Below are positions 1 through 12,144 of a DNA stretch of 64,000 nt, in pieces (the first letter of the stretch is position 1; the number at the start of each line of letters is the position of its first letter). A program made the position numbers and the translations under genes. The notes beneath the pieces were generated by a model. The model was not told the origin of the DNA. It saw only the letters and a list, made by a program, of their open reading frames with translations, and searched no databases. This DNA comes from Ditylenchus dipsaci (lineage: Eukaryota > Nematoda > Chromadorea > Rhabditida > Anguinidae): assembly GCA_004194705.1 (NCBI GenBank), contig SADC01000178.1, positions 62,001-126,000 of the forward strand, read 5' to 3'.

Positions 1-438
1 ACCATTTTTATCTCGATTTTTTTAATTCTGAGGGCGCGCAACATTAATTTATAAACAAAATATTATTAGATATAAAGATCAGATTCTAAAAATTTTGCCG
101 AAAAAGGTCACACGAGCGTGCCTGTAACTTATGTTAATACCCAATAAATTTGGCAACTTAGCGAAAATTTGGACAATTTTTTAGACCGAACCAGCCTAAG
201 CGGGGTCAAATCATGGAGGTGATTAAATAACAAAGAGAATCAATGACAAGTCAAAACATCGCGAGGAATAATCGAAAATGAGCTCATTTCACATTTTATA
301 AAAATTGTATTCTCGATATGCTCTAGGCTCCGGTATCTTCTCTTTTTTTCTTTTGGGCTTTTTTTTCAGCCCACTGTTTAAGAAATAAAATTTAACTCAT
401 ATTTTGCTACGAAAGATAAATTTGGAGAAAGCACACAC
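1..438. other. intronic sequence at left edge
   Basis: Follows the GTGTGT donor of the last visible dynactin exon. AT-rich, with no credible exon on either strand; the next dynactin exon presumably lies beyond the window. Confidence 0.5.
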
Positions 439-3338
439 CTCAGAAATTTTTACAAATTGCTGCTCCATGTCTTGTTTCAGCTCTTTCTCGGCATCTTTTT
501 GAGACTCTATAATCTCTTCGTCCATTGAGCGCAGCACTTCTAACTCAGATACATCTTCTTCCAGAGCTCTGCAATCATTAAAAAAATAATCGAAACTTTC
601 TTGATCGATGACAATATGTTACTTGATCTTGTCTTCTAAATCCAGATTTTTGTCTGTCAAAGTAGCAATCATTTGCTCACTGCCCATAGCTGCATCCACC
701 TGGTCTCGAAAGGTGTTAACAGACTCTTTGGCTGCATCCAACTCTTGTTCCAGCTTTTCACACAATGATGACAGCTCATCTCGTTCCAGTTGGGCTAGCT
801 CCACGTCTTTCTTTAGATTGTTGATCTCGGCTTGTGAACGAGCAAATCCATCTCGCAGACTTAAAATTATTAAGTTTAAATGACTGTTAAAAAACTTCCT
901 TTAAAAAACTAATTATCAAACTCTTTTGTTTCTTCTTCAAAAACCATAGTTTTAGCATTATAAAGCATGGCTTTATCTTTTTCACATAATTTCCGGCAAT
1001 GAAATATGAAAAATATCGGTGTTATTTTGACCAGCCCTATACATTCGATAACTTTTCGGTCCTATCCAACAAAGGGGGGGGGTGTTGACCTTGGTTTCCT
1101 GTTGATTTTTCGTGAGTTTTTAGGTTTTAAGATTTAGCAAAGATATGTCAGTGTATGTCAAGAGACACTCAAACATTTTTTAGACTCATGCATGAGTTCG
1201 TCCCAACATACGCTGGCCAATCCTTGCTTAATACTAAAGGCATATTCACGATGAGTGTCGACCTGAGTGTGAGATTGGCCGTGTTGTTGACACGGAAAGA
1301 GCTCCATTTTTTCTTTGAAACTTTTTTTCTGTTGGTACTATTTTGTAGCTAGTTTCAGGGCTTCAAAAAGAGCTATTGACCAGCAACATCTGAAAAAAAA
1401 TTGGGTAAAAATGCTTAAGTCCGCACTCAGGACCACAGGTCGACCCGAAAGTCGACCGGATTGTGGACCTAAGCATTTATACCTTAATTCACTTTATCAG
1501 ATGTTGCTTGTCAATGGCTCATTTTAAAGCCCAACATCTTAGCTACAAAATGGTACCACCAGAAAAAAAAGTTTCAGAGAAGAAAAAAGTACAGCTCTCT
1601 TTGCGTTAAAAACACGCCAAATCTCACACTCAGGTCGACTTAAAGCACGTTGTGAACGTGCCTTAAGCCTAAAAATTGGGTTAAAAAATTACAGGGTAAC
1701 CAAGGCAACTTAAACCCGCGTTTCTAGGAATTTCTGTGACACAGTCAATTCTATTAAAAAATATTTTCTAGATCTTTTCAGTCAAAGTAAACTAACAGTA
1801 AAACGGCTTCTTTCATGCGCTCATTTTGCTGTTCCAACTGCTTGAGTTCCACTGAATTGCTCTAAAAAACATGTTTAAAACTTTTTTGACCAAGATCAGC
1901 CAATAACTGACCACTGTTCCATCCCCACCCATGGGTATGCCTCTTTGCAAATCACTTTTCATCATAGCAAGAGCTGTTTCCAACTCTTGGCACTTGGACT
2001 CCAAAGTTTCAACCTCAGTTTGCAATATCTCCGCTTTCTCCTCAGCCATTTCTTTGTCCAGAGCGGTAAGTTCTAGCTGCTCCAGCAAACGGTTTAGATC
2101 ACTGTTTTCTTCATGCTGGGCTTGCAATTCTTCCATTTTCTGAATTTTTTCTCCAAAAAATTACACGAAAGTCAGTTAACTAATGTTTACTTTTTGCATT
2201 TCCTCTTTCTCCTTCTTTAAGGCACTATGAGCATGGCTCATTTCGGTTTTGAAGACTTGAAGAGTCTGCAGCTGAATTTTGTTTCGCTCATATTCTTTCA
2301 GTTTTTCTTGGTCTTCTTTGCGCTTAGCTCTAAATTATTTTTTTAATTTCATAAAATTTTTTTTGCACATCATGACTACCTCAAAGTATCTAGCTTTTCG
2401 TTCAAATCTTTGATTTCTTTTTTCAAGAAGTCAATCTCCACATTATCTGCTCCGGAGCCTGTTGGTGTTGTGGTCTCTGGTAGTTTGTAGACTGAAGAAG
2501 TCATAGGGGTGTTCTAAAAAAATGCAAAACTTGATAGTAAAAATGAAAAATATGAAAAAAGATACCTCATCTATTTTGTGAGCCCTTTCCCTGACTATGC
2601 TGTGCTCACTAGAAGCACTATCTATACTGCTCGCTACTTTGGAAAGTCGGCGAGTGACCGGCTGAAATATTTAAAGGCGTTCTTCAAATAAAAATTAGGC
2701 AGTGCAACTATGATTACAAAAACCCATCCAAATTACCTCTGGAAGATGTGACTCTGGAATTTTGGACGGCAGGGTGCTTTGTTGCTGTAAAACTCTATTG
2801 CCAAAAGACTTTTGCCTATCCAGCTTTTCCACAGATGAAGAAGGTGTCATTTTTGGAGTGCTCTAATAAAACAAATACATTTTTTATCAATATCGTGGGA
2901 ATAACAACAAAAGAAGCAAACCCCAGGTGTAGTCCTGGCAGTGGATGGCTTTCTGAGAGCGCTGGGAGGCCGCATACTGGATGAGGGGGCTTGTAGTTTG
3001 GAGCGAGGAGTAGACTGTTTTAGTCGGACCTTAAATACAAAATTTGAAATAGTTTGAGTAATTTTCAAATAATTTTTAAATATTCACCTTATCTTTTTGG
3101 ATGAAAATGCCGTGGTTTTCTTTGCAAGCAAAGTAGCTGACCCCTTTGACAGTACCATTGTTTTTGCCTTTGGGCTCATCCAAAACAATGCCCACCCAAG
3201 TACCTTCAGAGAACTCTGTTTCACCAAAGTAAGCTACTGCTCCGCTTCCTTTTTCTATAAAATTTGCATTTTTTCAAATTTTAAAGATGTCTAAGACTTG
3301 CCTGTATCCACCAAATCACCGATTTTCAACGTCGACAT
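439..3338 (-). CDS. DCTN1: dynactin subunit 1 (p150Glued), N-terminal part
   Basis: Largest dynactin subunit, which links dynein to microtubules. Eleven exons can be joined in one frame (minus strand, high to low): 3338-3302, 3254-3088, 3029-2922, 2862-2737, 2661-2566, 2513-2380, 2329-2191, 2139-1912, 1861-1797, 859-623, 568-439, about 489 residues. Residues ~1-68 are a CAP-Gly domain: the glycine-rich GKNNG microtubule-binding motif, the TWVGIVLDEPKG stretch and the ENHGIF end are readable. A basic Ser/Thr/Pro linker follows, then long heptad coiled coil. KQLEQQNERMKEA and DQVDAAMGSEQMIATLTDKN match the p150 coiled coil used for dynein binding. Start chosen at 3338 because CAP-Gly follows at once. 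Intron 1 is GC-AG (3301-3255): frame requires it. The gene continues off the left edge. No frame breaks seen here, unlike other genes in the window. Confidence 0.95.
1237..1666. repeat. foldback element, family A
   Basis: Inverted arms inside the large dynactin intron: GAGTGTCGACCTGAGTGTGAG on the left is mirrored by CTCACACTCAGGTCGAC on the right, with the fold point near 1455. A second copy lies at 30311-30583. No coding capacity. Confidence 0.85.
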
Positions 3339-4866
3339 TTGTTGACAAACCTGTTGTCAAATTAAGTTCAATATTATTTGGAGGAGTCAAAATTATGCTT
3401 TTATTTGCAGTTTGCGCTAGTGATTAATCATGGCGCCAGTTCAAATTACAATAACTAAAGGAACGAAAATTTTGATTAATAAAAAAAGACGCAAAATACA
3501 AAGTGGTAGTCTTCCTGCTGATTAAAAATATTTTAGCCAAATAAATTAGATCAAGATACAACAGAAAATAATAATAATGAAAATAATAGAAGATACTGAG
3601 ATAGGAATTTTTACTATTGACTGCTTTTCGGTCAATTACTGTCGATTGATCTATTTTTATTTGACCGGCGAATTGGTCAAACATAGTTGGACTCCACTTT
3701 TAAAGACAAAAATGATGTTGCTGTATAAAGCCCTTCTCTCCCAAAAAATAAAATAAAAAATGAGCATTGGTCTTGACATATGGACTTATGTTATGTTTAT
3801 GTAACAAGTTCTGACAGCAGGAAAAAGAATTTTTCCCAGTAAAATAATGTTTGAACATAATTAAAAGATTACCGAAAATTGAATAGTCGTACTCATACTC
3901 GGTAATGCCTTCTTCCCTACAAGGCTACTCATTAATACCCTTCTCCCCCGAAATCGAGCCTACGCTTATAGCCAATCTCCGAAAATCGATGTATAACAGA
4001 GTAGGCCCGACGATTGGGTGGGCGAGAGGAGAGATTATGGTATAGACGAATACAATTTGAACTAAATTTAACGAAATTCAAGCGACTGGCCGAGTTACCA
4101 AGTTCGACACAATTTTTTCACACCCATTTTTTCAAGCTTTTATAGCCTGGTCGCGCATACTTGCACGCTCGCCAAAAACAAAAAAAAGCGCCTGCGCTTT
4201 TTCATTCACACCGCCGACGCCATTTGTTAAGCCTGAACCTAAGGAGGAGCTATCACTTTTTAAGCTGAAAAAATTTTGGATTTCCGGAAAATGATCAATA
4301 AAATCGGAATCCTTACTATATTTGAGACAGTCTAAACAGAACTGCCAGAACTTATGAAAAATGAAGGTAAAAAGTGTCGGACTCTAAATAGTAACAAACT
4401 TCCGACCTTAAATATTAGTTGTACCGAGTTTTGTTAAATCAAATTTCGATTGTAGCGCTAACTCAAATTTCTATTTAATTTGTGAAATTAGTCAAGAATT
4501 TTTTAAAAAAAGTTTGTTATGTGTTTGTTTGTAATAACGAAAATTTGTCCAATGTTTCAGGTTGCGAAAAACGTCTTTAGTATAATTTTTATCTTACTTT
4601 CATAACTTGCTGATGTGCGCCTTCAGTTGTGATCATTTTTATAACTAACAATTCGAGGCATGCCAACATTGGTCTCTATGTAGAAATTGAACTGTTTATG
4701 TATGATTTAATTAGTTTACAAGAAAGTAAACAAAGCAAAAACTTATCAAAAGGTGGTCTACCAGACTACACATATTGATTACTTTTTATTTGATTGATTA
4801 AGTGGGGTCATACTAATATTTTGTAATTAACAATATTTTTCTTAATTCCTTTTGTGTGCTCTAAAC
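3339..4866. promoter_or_regulatory. divergent intergenic region
   Basis: About 1.5 kb between the dynactin start (minus) and the acyl-CoA synthetase start (plus), so it should hold both 5' ends. No convincing TATA box or trans-splice acceptor could be fixed. The short ORFs here have no recognisable product. No large palindrome seen, which is unusual for this window. Confidence 0.4.
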
Positions 4867-7800
4867 ATGCCAATTAAATCCGAATACCCAGATGTTCCAG
4901 TTGCTACAGAACCTTTTTCTGGCACTTTTTCGCATGCTCTTTGGCAGCACTTTTCGGAAAATCCTCACAAGCCTGCTTTGGTAAACTTTTAAATTTTTTG
5001 AAACACTTAGACTGTAGGCCACCCACTCCAGTTCACACTAGGCCACCCAGTCAAAACAGCTTGGAAGACCAAGACAGAATTTAAAAAAAATTAGCCAAAG
5101 ATTTTTTTCATGAAAAGGATTTAACACTAAATTTAAAAAGGTTTTTCAAGATTTTTGTGAAAAAGACAGTAAGATCGAGGGGGTGGGCTAGGATGAACTT
5201 GAGTGGGTGGACTTCAGTCTAATTTAGCCAATTTTTTATTTTCGAATTCCTGGAGTTCTCTTTTTGTTCCGTTGACTATCTTTGGTCATTATGGGTCAGA
5301 ATTGCCACCCACTCATTCTGACTCAGAATGGAGCCCCTCGATATAACTTTATCTTTTGACTGCGGTTAACTGCCGATTTTGAAAATTTTCTCGACTGGAC
5401 AAAAGCAGGCACTAACCCAAAAGTCAGGGATAGACTTTTCGGCGTTACTTGCATATACCCCCCCCCCCAATCAAATTTTTCAAAATGTTCCCAAACACAC
5501 TATATCGACGTAAAATTGCCTCAGAAGCTCAAAAAGACATTATTTTTGAGTTCCGGTCAATGAAAAATCGAGTTTTGGGACCACCCAAAAAGTACCCATT
5601 TTGACCATTTTTGAAGGATTTAGGGCCATATTAGGGTGGGAAAGGACCAAAAAAGGGCTAATTTAGTGTGAAAAGGAAGATGTTGAACATAGTTTCGTTG
5701 ACTGGGGCCTACCGCATAAATAAACTCTGGTATGCATACATTTTTTATGCATCCAGAGTCACTTTCGAGGTATGTGGGTGTGCACATCTCAACCCCAAGC
5801 AACCAATCCACCCCATCTAACTTAACTTAACCAACCAAGCCGTTAATCTCTAACCAACCAAGCCCCTTAGATGTTTTTAACCAGATTAACCAGACATTTC
5901 ACAAGTGAAATTGTAATAAGTTTTTAATACACTTATGAAAAATATCTAAATTTTAGATAAATGCTCAAAATGAACAGGAAACTGTCACTTTCGGAGAGTT
6001 ATATGTATACTCACATGCAGTCGCTGCCTTTCTTCACTCCAAAGGATTTGGCTACAAAAACATGGCCTGCCTACTATTGCCAAATTGCTGGCAGTTCGTG
6101 ACTATTTTTGCAGGGTCATCCTGCAGGGTGGTGCTATCACTGGTGCTAACCAACAATCTACCCAGTGTAAAAACTAAGTACGAGAAATTCGTAAATAAAT
6201 AATACATATTTAGATGAGATAAAGCAGCAATTAGAGGACTCTAGAAGCCAAGTGGTTTTCTGCTCGAATACAAATTTGACATGTGTTCTAGAAGCTGTGA
6301 AACAAAATTCTCGTATTAAGGTAGCGATTCTTTGAAAATACATATTTACCGTATTTTCTCTATTAAGGAACCCCTCTCTGATAATGAACCCCTCCCCTCC
6401 TATTTTTACTAGGATTTTAGAGTTAAGGCCATTTTGATTGACAATTTTGAGATTTTTCGGGTGTTGAAAAATAATGAACCCGAGTTTGGTATTTATACGG
6501 TATTTTTATATTAATATTGAAAAAGGGCTTTCCAAACTAATGTGTTTTCCTGCCTTGGGCCCCTGTGAATTTTTTAAACAATTTTATAGTTTTAGGTTAA
6601 GGCAAGGGTTGGCCAGCGTATGTATGGATGACTTAAACAGAGTCTAAGACAATTTTCAGTCCATGCTGATAGTCGTAGCCTTTGCCTAAGCTTGTAAAGC
6701 ACAAAAACAACGAAGAGACTTCCCGTAAAACACCAAATGCACCCCGTTCCAAAGAGTATGAGTTCTCTAACCATTTTGTTGCTTAGAGAGTCATATTCTT
6801 CGGTTTGGTGCCCCATTATGGAACAAGACCAGGTATTTATAGGCAGTCATAGTTGTTGGAGCCTCGCTAAATGATGAATATGAAAACCAACAACCTCACA
6901 ACCCACTAGTCATATCTTTCAACAAAGTTTTGCACACGGAGCCCGCAATAAACAAAGAGAAAGTCAAGCCTAATGTGGACAAGGATATTCTGATACTTCC
7001 CTATTCTAGGTAATTTTGAGATAAATTTGAATATTAAAAATCAAAACTTTAAGTGGCACAACTGGTATACCTAAAGGGGTTATGATATCGCACAAAAACT
7101 TTGGAACGATGATGAATCTGCTGACTAAGCTAGTTTTTCTGTATATTATAAATATTTTATATTGACCATGTCATTTTAGTCAATTCAATACCAACGTTTT
7201 ACCGTATATTGACAAAGATTTTGACTACCGCAAAGAAAATCAGATGTTGATGTTGCCATTCTACCACATTTACGGCTTTGGAATGTTGATTAACTGTCTT
7301 CTGAATGGCTCCACAGGAATTATTCTGGAAAAGTTTGAGCATCAAATATTTTGTAAGAGCATTGAGAAATATAAGGTAGAGTTTTAAGTTTTTTTAAATC
7401 TTAATCCTGTGCAAAATTAACATCTTTACAAATTAAAGTATTTTTAATTTTGTAGTGAGAAATCATTAGTAACTGCAGTTTGACATCTTTTTTAAGTAAA
7501 TACTTATGTAGTTCAGTGGGGTCACTTATTACTTTTCAAAAGGGACACAGCAAGTTCGATTCCTTTTTTAAACAATTTTGATATTATTGAGGACAATAGT
7601 ATCTACCGCATTTTCTATTTTAAACGTGCCGAATTGTTTATTTCAAATCTTTCGAAAATTTGAAAATTTTTTGGGTGAAAATCCAAAAAGTGCAATCAGT
7701 CAAGCTCTTGGGAGTCAAGAAAACGCGAAAAACAGCTATGCAATATATTTACTCCGGGCTGATATATAAGTCCTCAAAGTCGAGGGGGCCCGTTTATTAG

Positions 7801-10631
7801 AGATAATACGGTATTTATGCCAAAAAATTCTGTCTATATGGTAGCTAAAATTATATATTTTTATATTGAATATTTTTATATTGACCATGAAATATAAATA
7901 CAAAATGAGAAACAGAACAAAAAGTGCTTCAGTGCTAAGATATGACCTAAACTTGGATTTTGAAGGTTTTAAGTAACTTCTATTCCACTTTAACACATAT
8001 CTCAAGCAAGCGAAAAAAATTTCAGAATTCTATTTTTGACTAGGATTCCTGAATATACTTCAGGTGCTAGGAAGCGTCAAAAATAATGATAAATAGCTCT
8101 TTTTAAAAGTGAAAAATTTTGAAAAAGAAGTGGCGCGAAGTGGCCGAAGACAGTGTCTTCAAAGTGTTCTTCAAAGTGGTGTCTTCAGTGTCTTCAATAT
8201 GCCTTTTAGTCAAGACACCTTTTTAGTCAAGACACCTTTTCAAGACACCTTTTTATAAGACACCTTTTTATAGTATAATTCATGGGGTTTGGTTGTCAAA
8301 ACCAGGAAACTGTCAATCACCCTAGTTAAAAGAATTTGATCTTCCAGTTCCGAATTCTTATGGTAGTACCGCCTGTGCTGGTTTGGATGGCGAAGAGTGA
8401 AAGCATCTTAAAGTATGACATATCCAGTGTTCAGCTCTTGTTTTCTGGGGCAGCTCCAGCTGGAAAGGACTTGTGCCAGAAATTGTGCTCCAAATTTCCT
8501 TCACTTAAATTTATTGCTCAAGGTTTATATGGTTTATGTTGATTTCTCTATTAACAATAATAAGTTTATTTATCTTGCAAATATAGTCGACTCTTGATAA
8601 ACCGGCACCCCCTTAAGTTCGTTCCCGCCTAGGGTCCGACACTTTTTTAGTTTAATTTTTAAATTTTTTTGCCAAACTAATTCGTCAGTCTAGTCTGAAA
8701 CATCGCAAGGATTCCGATTTGGCCGATCGTTTCTCAAATAGTTAAAATTTTGACCATTAAGACCCGTGCCTCTCGTAAGCCGTCACTCTATTTTTAAAAT
8801 AGGGTGACGGCTTATCGAGAGGCGCGGGTCTTAATCGTTAAAATTTTAGCTTTTTGAGAAATGATCGGCAAAATCGCAATCCTTGCAATATTTCAGACTA
8901 GACTGACGAATCAATTTTGGCAAAAAAATTTAAAAATTGAGCTAAAAAGTGTCGGACCCTAGGCGGGAACGAACTTTTGGGTGTCCTTAAATCGAGAGTG
9001 GACTTTACTTAACTAATTTTTCAGCCTATGGAATGACAGAACTCAGTCTGGGATCCAACTTTCCGGTGCTTGATAAGCAAAGGTTTGAGTCGTCAGGAAA
9101 ATTAATAGCCAACTTGGAGATGAAAGTTGGCCGTTTGATATCTGTAAATGTGTCATTCTGAACTTTTTTTGCAGATTTTAGACTTAGTGACAGGGGAAGA
9201 AGTAGAAAAGGTATGCCTGGTGAGCTGCATTACCGTGGACCAACTATAATGATGGGCTACTTCAACAGACCAGAAGCAACAGCAGAAACTATTGATTCAG
9301 AAGGATGGATGAAAACAGGTATTTCAGCTTCATATGTGTTCGTAGGTACGCCAAAAAATGTCTTGGTCCCCTGTTGTTTTCTTGATGAAACTTTTTTTTC
9401 TCAAGTCTCAAAAATCATTCATTCATACTTTTCAATCAGAACTCCTATGTGGTTTAATTGATCAGAAAATGTTTGAATTTCTATGAAGAGGTTTAATTTC
9501 TGTGATTTCAGCAAAGCAGAAACAAAACTGTCGTATCCGCTCTAATTATAAGCCACTCACTAATTATACGCCACCCTTTTGCCGATTTTGACTGCCAAAA
9601 TCAATTTTCTTGCCCATTTTGTCGAAAATTTTAGGAGGTTGAAAATTATACGCCATGCCTTATAATTAGAACGGATACGGTAGTCAAAATTTATAAATTC
9701 CTGCCAACACTTTGCACATTTTTTCTGTTTTCTTTGGCAATTTTTGCCTGCGGCATAAATTATTTTTAAATAATTTGTTATCCAGTCTTTTGCTTTTAAA
9801 CCACGCCTTTTAAAAAAAAATTGGCAAAAGTTGTCAAAGAAAACAGAAAAATGTGCAAAATATTGGCGGAAATAGATAAATTTTGAAAAGTTTTGTTTAT
9901 GCTAGAGACAATTTGAATTCAAAATATTCCGTATAGAATTTGTGAATCATTATTATTTTTTGTTAAAAAAATAGCTTAAACGTGATTTTAGTTTACTTAG
10001 AAAAAACAAAACGGGGAAGGGGGCGGTGGTTGGTGGTGACATTAGAAACTAGCTACCAGCTAGTACCATCAAAATGAGCTATCGCTACGATTTTCTATTC
10101 ACATAATTTTTAGAATTTTAAATTTTTAGGCGATGTTGGTTACCTGGACAAAGACAACTTCTTGTATATTATTGATCGTCGTAAAGAGCTGATTAAAGTC
10201 AAAGGATTTCAAGTTGGTTTATTTCAAATAATTTTTAAAAAAATTTTCCATGCCTTTTGCATTTCAACCATAATAATATTAAGGTAGCACCAGCTGAATT
10301 GGAAGATGTTCTCTTATCTCATCCAAATATCAAGGATTGTGCAGTCATCGGGGTACCTGATCGATTTTCAGGAGAATTGCCAAAAGCCTATGTTGTAAAG
10401 GCGAATGAAAACCTCAACGAGCAAGAAGTGCTAGACTTTATTAAAGGTATATTTTTATCATTTGAAATATTGAAAGTAATTAATTTTTTTGTTATAGACA
10501 AACTGGCTTACTACAAACATCTGAAAGGAGGCGTAGAATTTATTGAAGAAATACCGAAAAGCCCGGCTGGAAAAATTTTGCGCAGATTTCTACGAGATAT
10601 GCATTGCCAAAAAAACAAGTCAAAACTGTAA
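4867..10631 (+). CDS. 4CL/luciferase-like acyl-CoA synthetase, peroxisomal
   Basis: Adenylate-forming ligase that activates a carboxylic acid to acyl-AMP and then acyl-CoA; substrate not predictable. Exons: 4867-4980, 5957-6166, 6214-6320, 6843-7009, 7054-7140, 7180-7375, 8348-8522, 9025-9125, 9175-9318, 10130-10212, 10284-10446, 10498-10631, about 560 residues, the usual family length. Motifs in order: P-loop [12 protein letters not shown] (exons 4-5), [58 protein letters not shown] and the catalytic-lysine region [11 protein letters not shown]. The C-terminal SKL is a canonical PTS1, so a peroxisomal location is likely. Two 1-nt breaks: near 6124 (exon 2) and near 9212 (exon 9). Flanking exon phases fit only if one base is restored at each, so sequencing error is more likely than decay. 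Most introns carry repeats. Confidence 0.93.
5430..5815. repeat. half copy of foldback family C
   Basis: In intron 1 of the synthetase gene. Begins with a GGCGTTACTTGCATATACCC end and poly-C, continues through CCTCAGAAGCTCAAAAAGAC, and ends in the ATGCATAC...CCAGAGTCACTTTCGA module. One arm only; the full palindrome is at 12361-13060. Confidence 0.75.
6349..6502. repeat. MITE with TACCGTATTT ends
   Basis: Short element in intron 3 of the synthetase gene. It starts TACCGTATTTTCTCTATTA and ends TTATACGGTA. It belongs to a dispersed family (also 7600-7813, 11628-11824, 33636-33889, 51857-52110, and the ends of 46112-48041). Confidence 0.6.
7600..7813. repeat. MITE with TACCGTATTT ends
   Basis: Left end ACCGCATTTTCTATTTTA, right end TTATTAGAGATAATACGGTA. 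The interior carries the GGGTGAAAATCCAAAAAGTG sector seen in other copies. Lies in intron 6 of the synthetase gene; the rest of that 970-bp intron shows nothing else clear, apart from a run of direct CAAGACACCTTTT repeats near 8215-8270. Confidence 0.65.
8585..9006. repeat. palindromic MITE, TTCGTTCCCGCCTAG family
   Basis: Near-perfect inverted repeat filling intron 7 of the synthetase gene. Left AAGTTCGTTCCCGCCTAGGG is mirrored by CCCTAGGCGGGAACGAACTT; the fold point is near 8795. Outer ends read GACTCTTGAT / ATCGAGAGT. Related copies: 25981-26398, 55695-56000 and part of 50983-51850. Confidence 0.9.
9534..9684. repeat. small palindromic MITE
   Basis: Ends CGTATCCGCTCTAATTATA and TATAATTAGAACGGATACG are inverted copies. 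In intron 9 of the synthetase gene. The remaining ~450 bp of that intron carries only an inverted GGCAAAAATTGCC-like stretch and no exon. Confidence 0.75.
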
Positions 10632-10785
10632 ATAATAATTTATACCAACTCTTAATGGATGCTTGCAATGTTTTAGCAGGGTTTTTATTATCATGTTATA
10701 CAGAGACGTTTATAGGATTGCGAGAGTATGGGAGGAGGGCAGGCGGTTCACCTCAAACGGAAAAAAGGTATCGAGACCATTTATC

Positions 10786-10791
10786 AATAAA
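10786..10791 (+). promoter_or_regulatory. poly(A) signal of the acyl-CoA synthetase
   Basis: AATAAA about 155 nt downstream of the TAA stop. Confidence 0.5.
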
Positions 10792-10856
10792 TCATTTTTA
10801 TCATAAATGTGATACTAAAAAATGTGATTTGGGTACGTGCCCTCATCAGTGATGTA

Positions 10857-11102
10857 TACTGTAAATACTCTAATAAACGGAGACCCCTACAGTTAACGTT
10901 TTTCAAATTTGCGTTGCTTTTTTAACCCCAATATTGTTTATTTTTCGAAACGGACGACCACTCATTTTGTAGAGTTTGTGAAGCTCTGCAAAATGAGTGG
11001 TCGTCCGTTGTGAAAAATAAACAATATTGGGGTAAAAAAGGCCAACGCAAATTTGAAAGACGTTAACTGTAGGAGTCTCCGTTTATTAGAGTATTTATGG
11101 TA
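10857..11102. repeat. palindromic MITE
   Basis: Perfect-looking hairpin. ATACTCTAATAAACGGAGAC on the left is mirrored by the right end GTTTATTAGAGTATTTATGG; the CCACTCATTTTG centre folds at about 10982. Lies just 3' of the synthetase gene. Confidence 0.9.
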
Positions 11103-12144
11103 ATCGCTCTTTTTTTGCTCTGGCTCTTGCTATAGCTCAGAGTTTCCAAAAAAATTGCTTTTGCTCTGGCTCCGACTTTTTGAAAATTTTCGCTCTGGCT
11201 ATGAGTTTTCGAAATTTTCGCTCTAGCTCTGGCTCGGACAACAACACTTACACAACACTGTTATACAACACTGACGCTCACCCCCGCTCTCCTCCTCGCT
11301 GCCCCGATGATGTTATATTTGGAGCAAATAAAAGCTTTTAAAACAAAAATTAGGATAAGTGGTGTTTTGAAATCTCACATATCTCATGTAATAAGGCAAT
11401 AGCTTTATTCGCGAAAAAAAAATTTGAGTCGATTTCGAGATTTTCAGATGCTTTACCAAATTCTAAAAAGTGGAATCAGCTTAGCTCGTAGTGGTTAAGA
11501 AAGTGCGATAACAGAATAGCAAATCATTTTCTCTGGACTGAGATAATAGTTCTCAGAATTAGTGTTCAAGATTCGAAATGCAAGAGCTAGAAAGACACTT
11601 CTTCCAAAAACACAAATCTTGTACAATTTACCGTATTTTCTGTATTAAGTCCCCAAATATTTGCTAATCTGTTTTTTTGCGTTTTCTCAATTATCACGAG
11701 TTTTCCTGACTCCACTTTTCAGATTTCGGTTGAGCACCCAAAGATCTCAAAATCGACCTCAAAATTTTTCGACTTTTTATGTTGAACAATAACTACCCCG
11801 AAGGACTAAATACAGAAAATACAATATAAATTTCAATTTGTCTTAATACGTCTACCGAATTTCCTCTTATAAGGTGGCCCACTCGACTTCGAGGACCTAT
11901 TTCTCAGCCCAGAGTATTTTTTTGCAATACTGTTAATTGCTTTTTATAACTCCCACGAGCTCTACCGATTCCGCTTTTAGATTTTGGATCTTTACCCAAA
12001 AATCTTGAGATCCAACTTCAAATTTTCCGAATTTACTCGAGCATCTGACGCAACGCGCCTTTTTAAAGAAAATAAGTCTATGCACAAATTATTGATACAT
12101 GTATAAGTACAAGTTATTGAAAAAAAATATTCATGGAAGTTTAA
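11103..12144. other. intergenic region between convergent genes
   Basis: Contains an array of the word GCTCTGGCT (11100-11240), a TACCGTATTT MITE (11628-11824) and a partial relative (11860-12060). No gene seen on either strand. Confidence 0.55.

Noticed and set aside
3298..3301. GT donor (AA/GTCTTA) for dynactin intron 1
   Set aside because: It would shift the frame so that the next exon no longer encodes CAP-Gly. The GC donor keeps it.
3424..3684. 86-codon minus-strand ORF upstream of dynactin
   Set aside because: AT-driven composition (Tyr/Phe/Leu-rich), no domain, and it lies in the probable promoter region.
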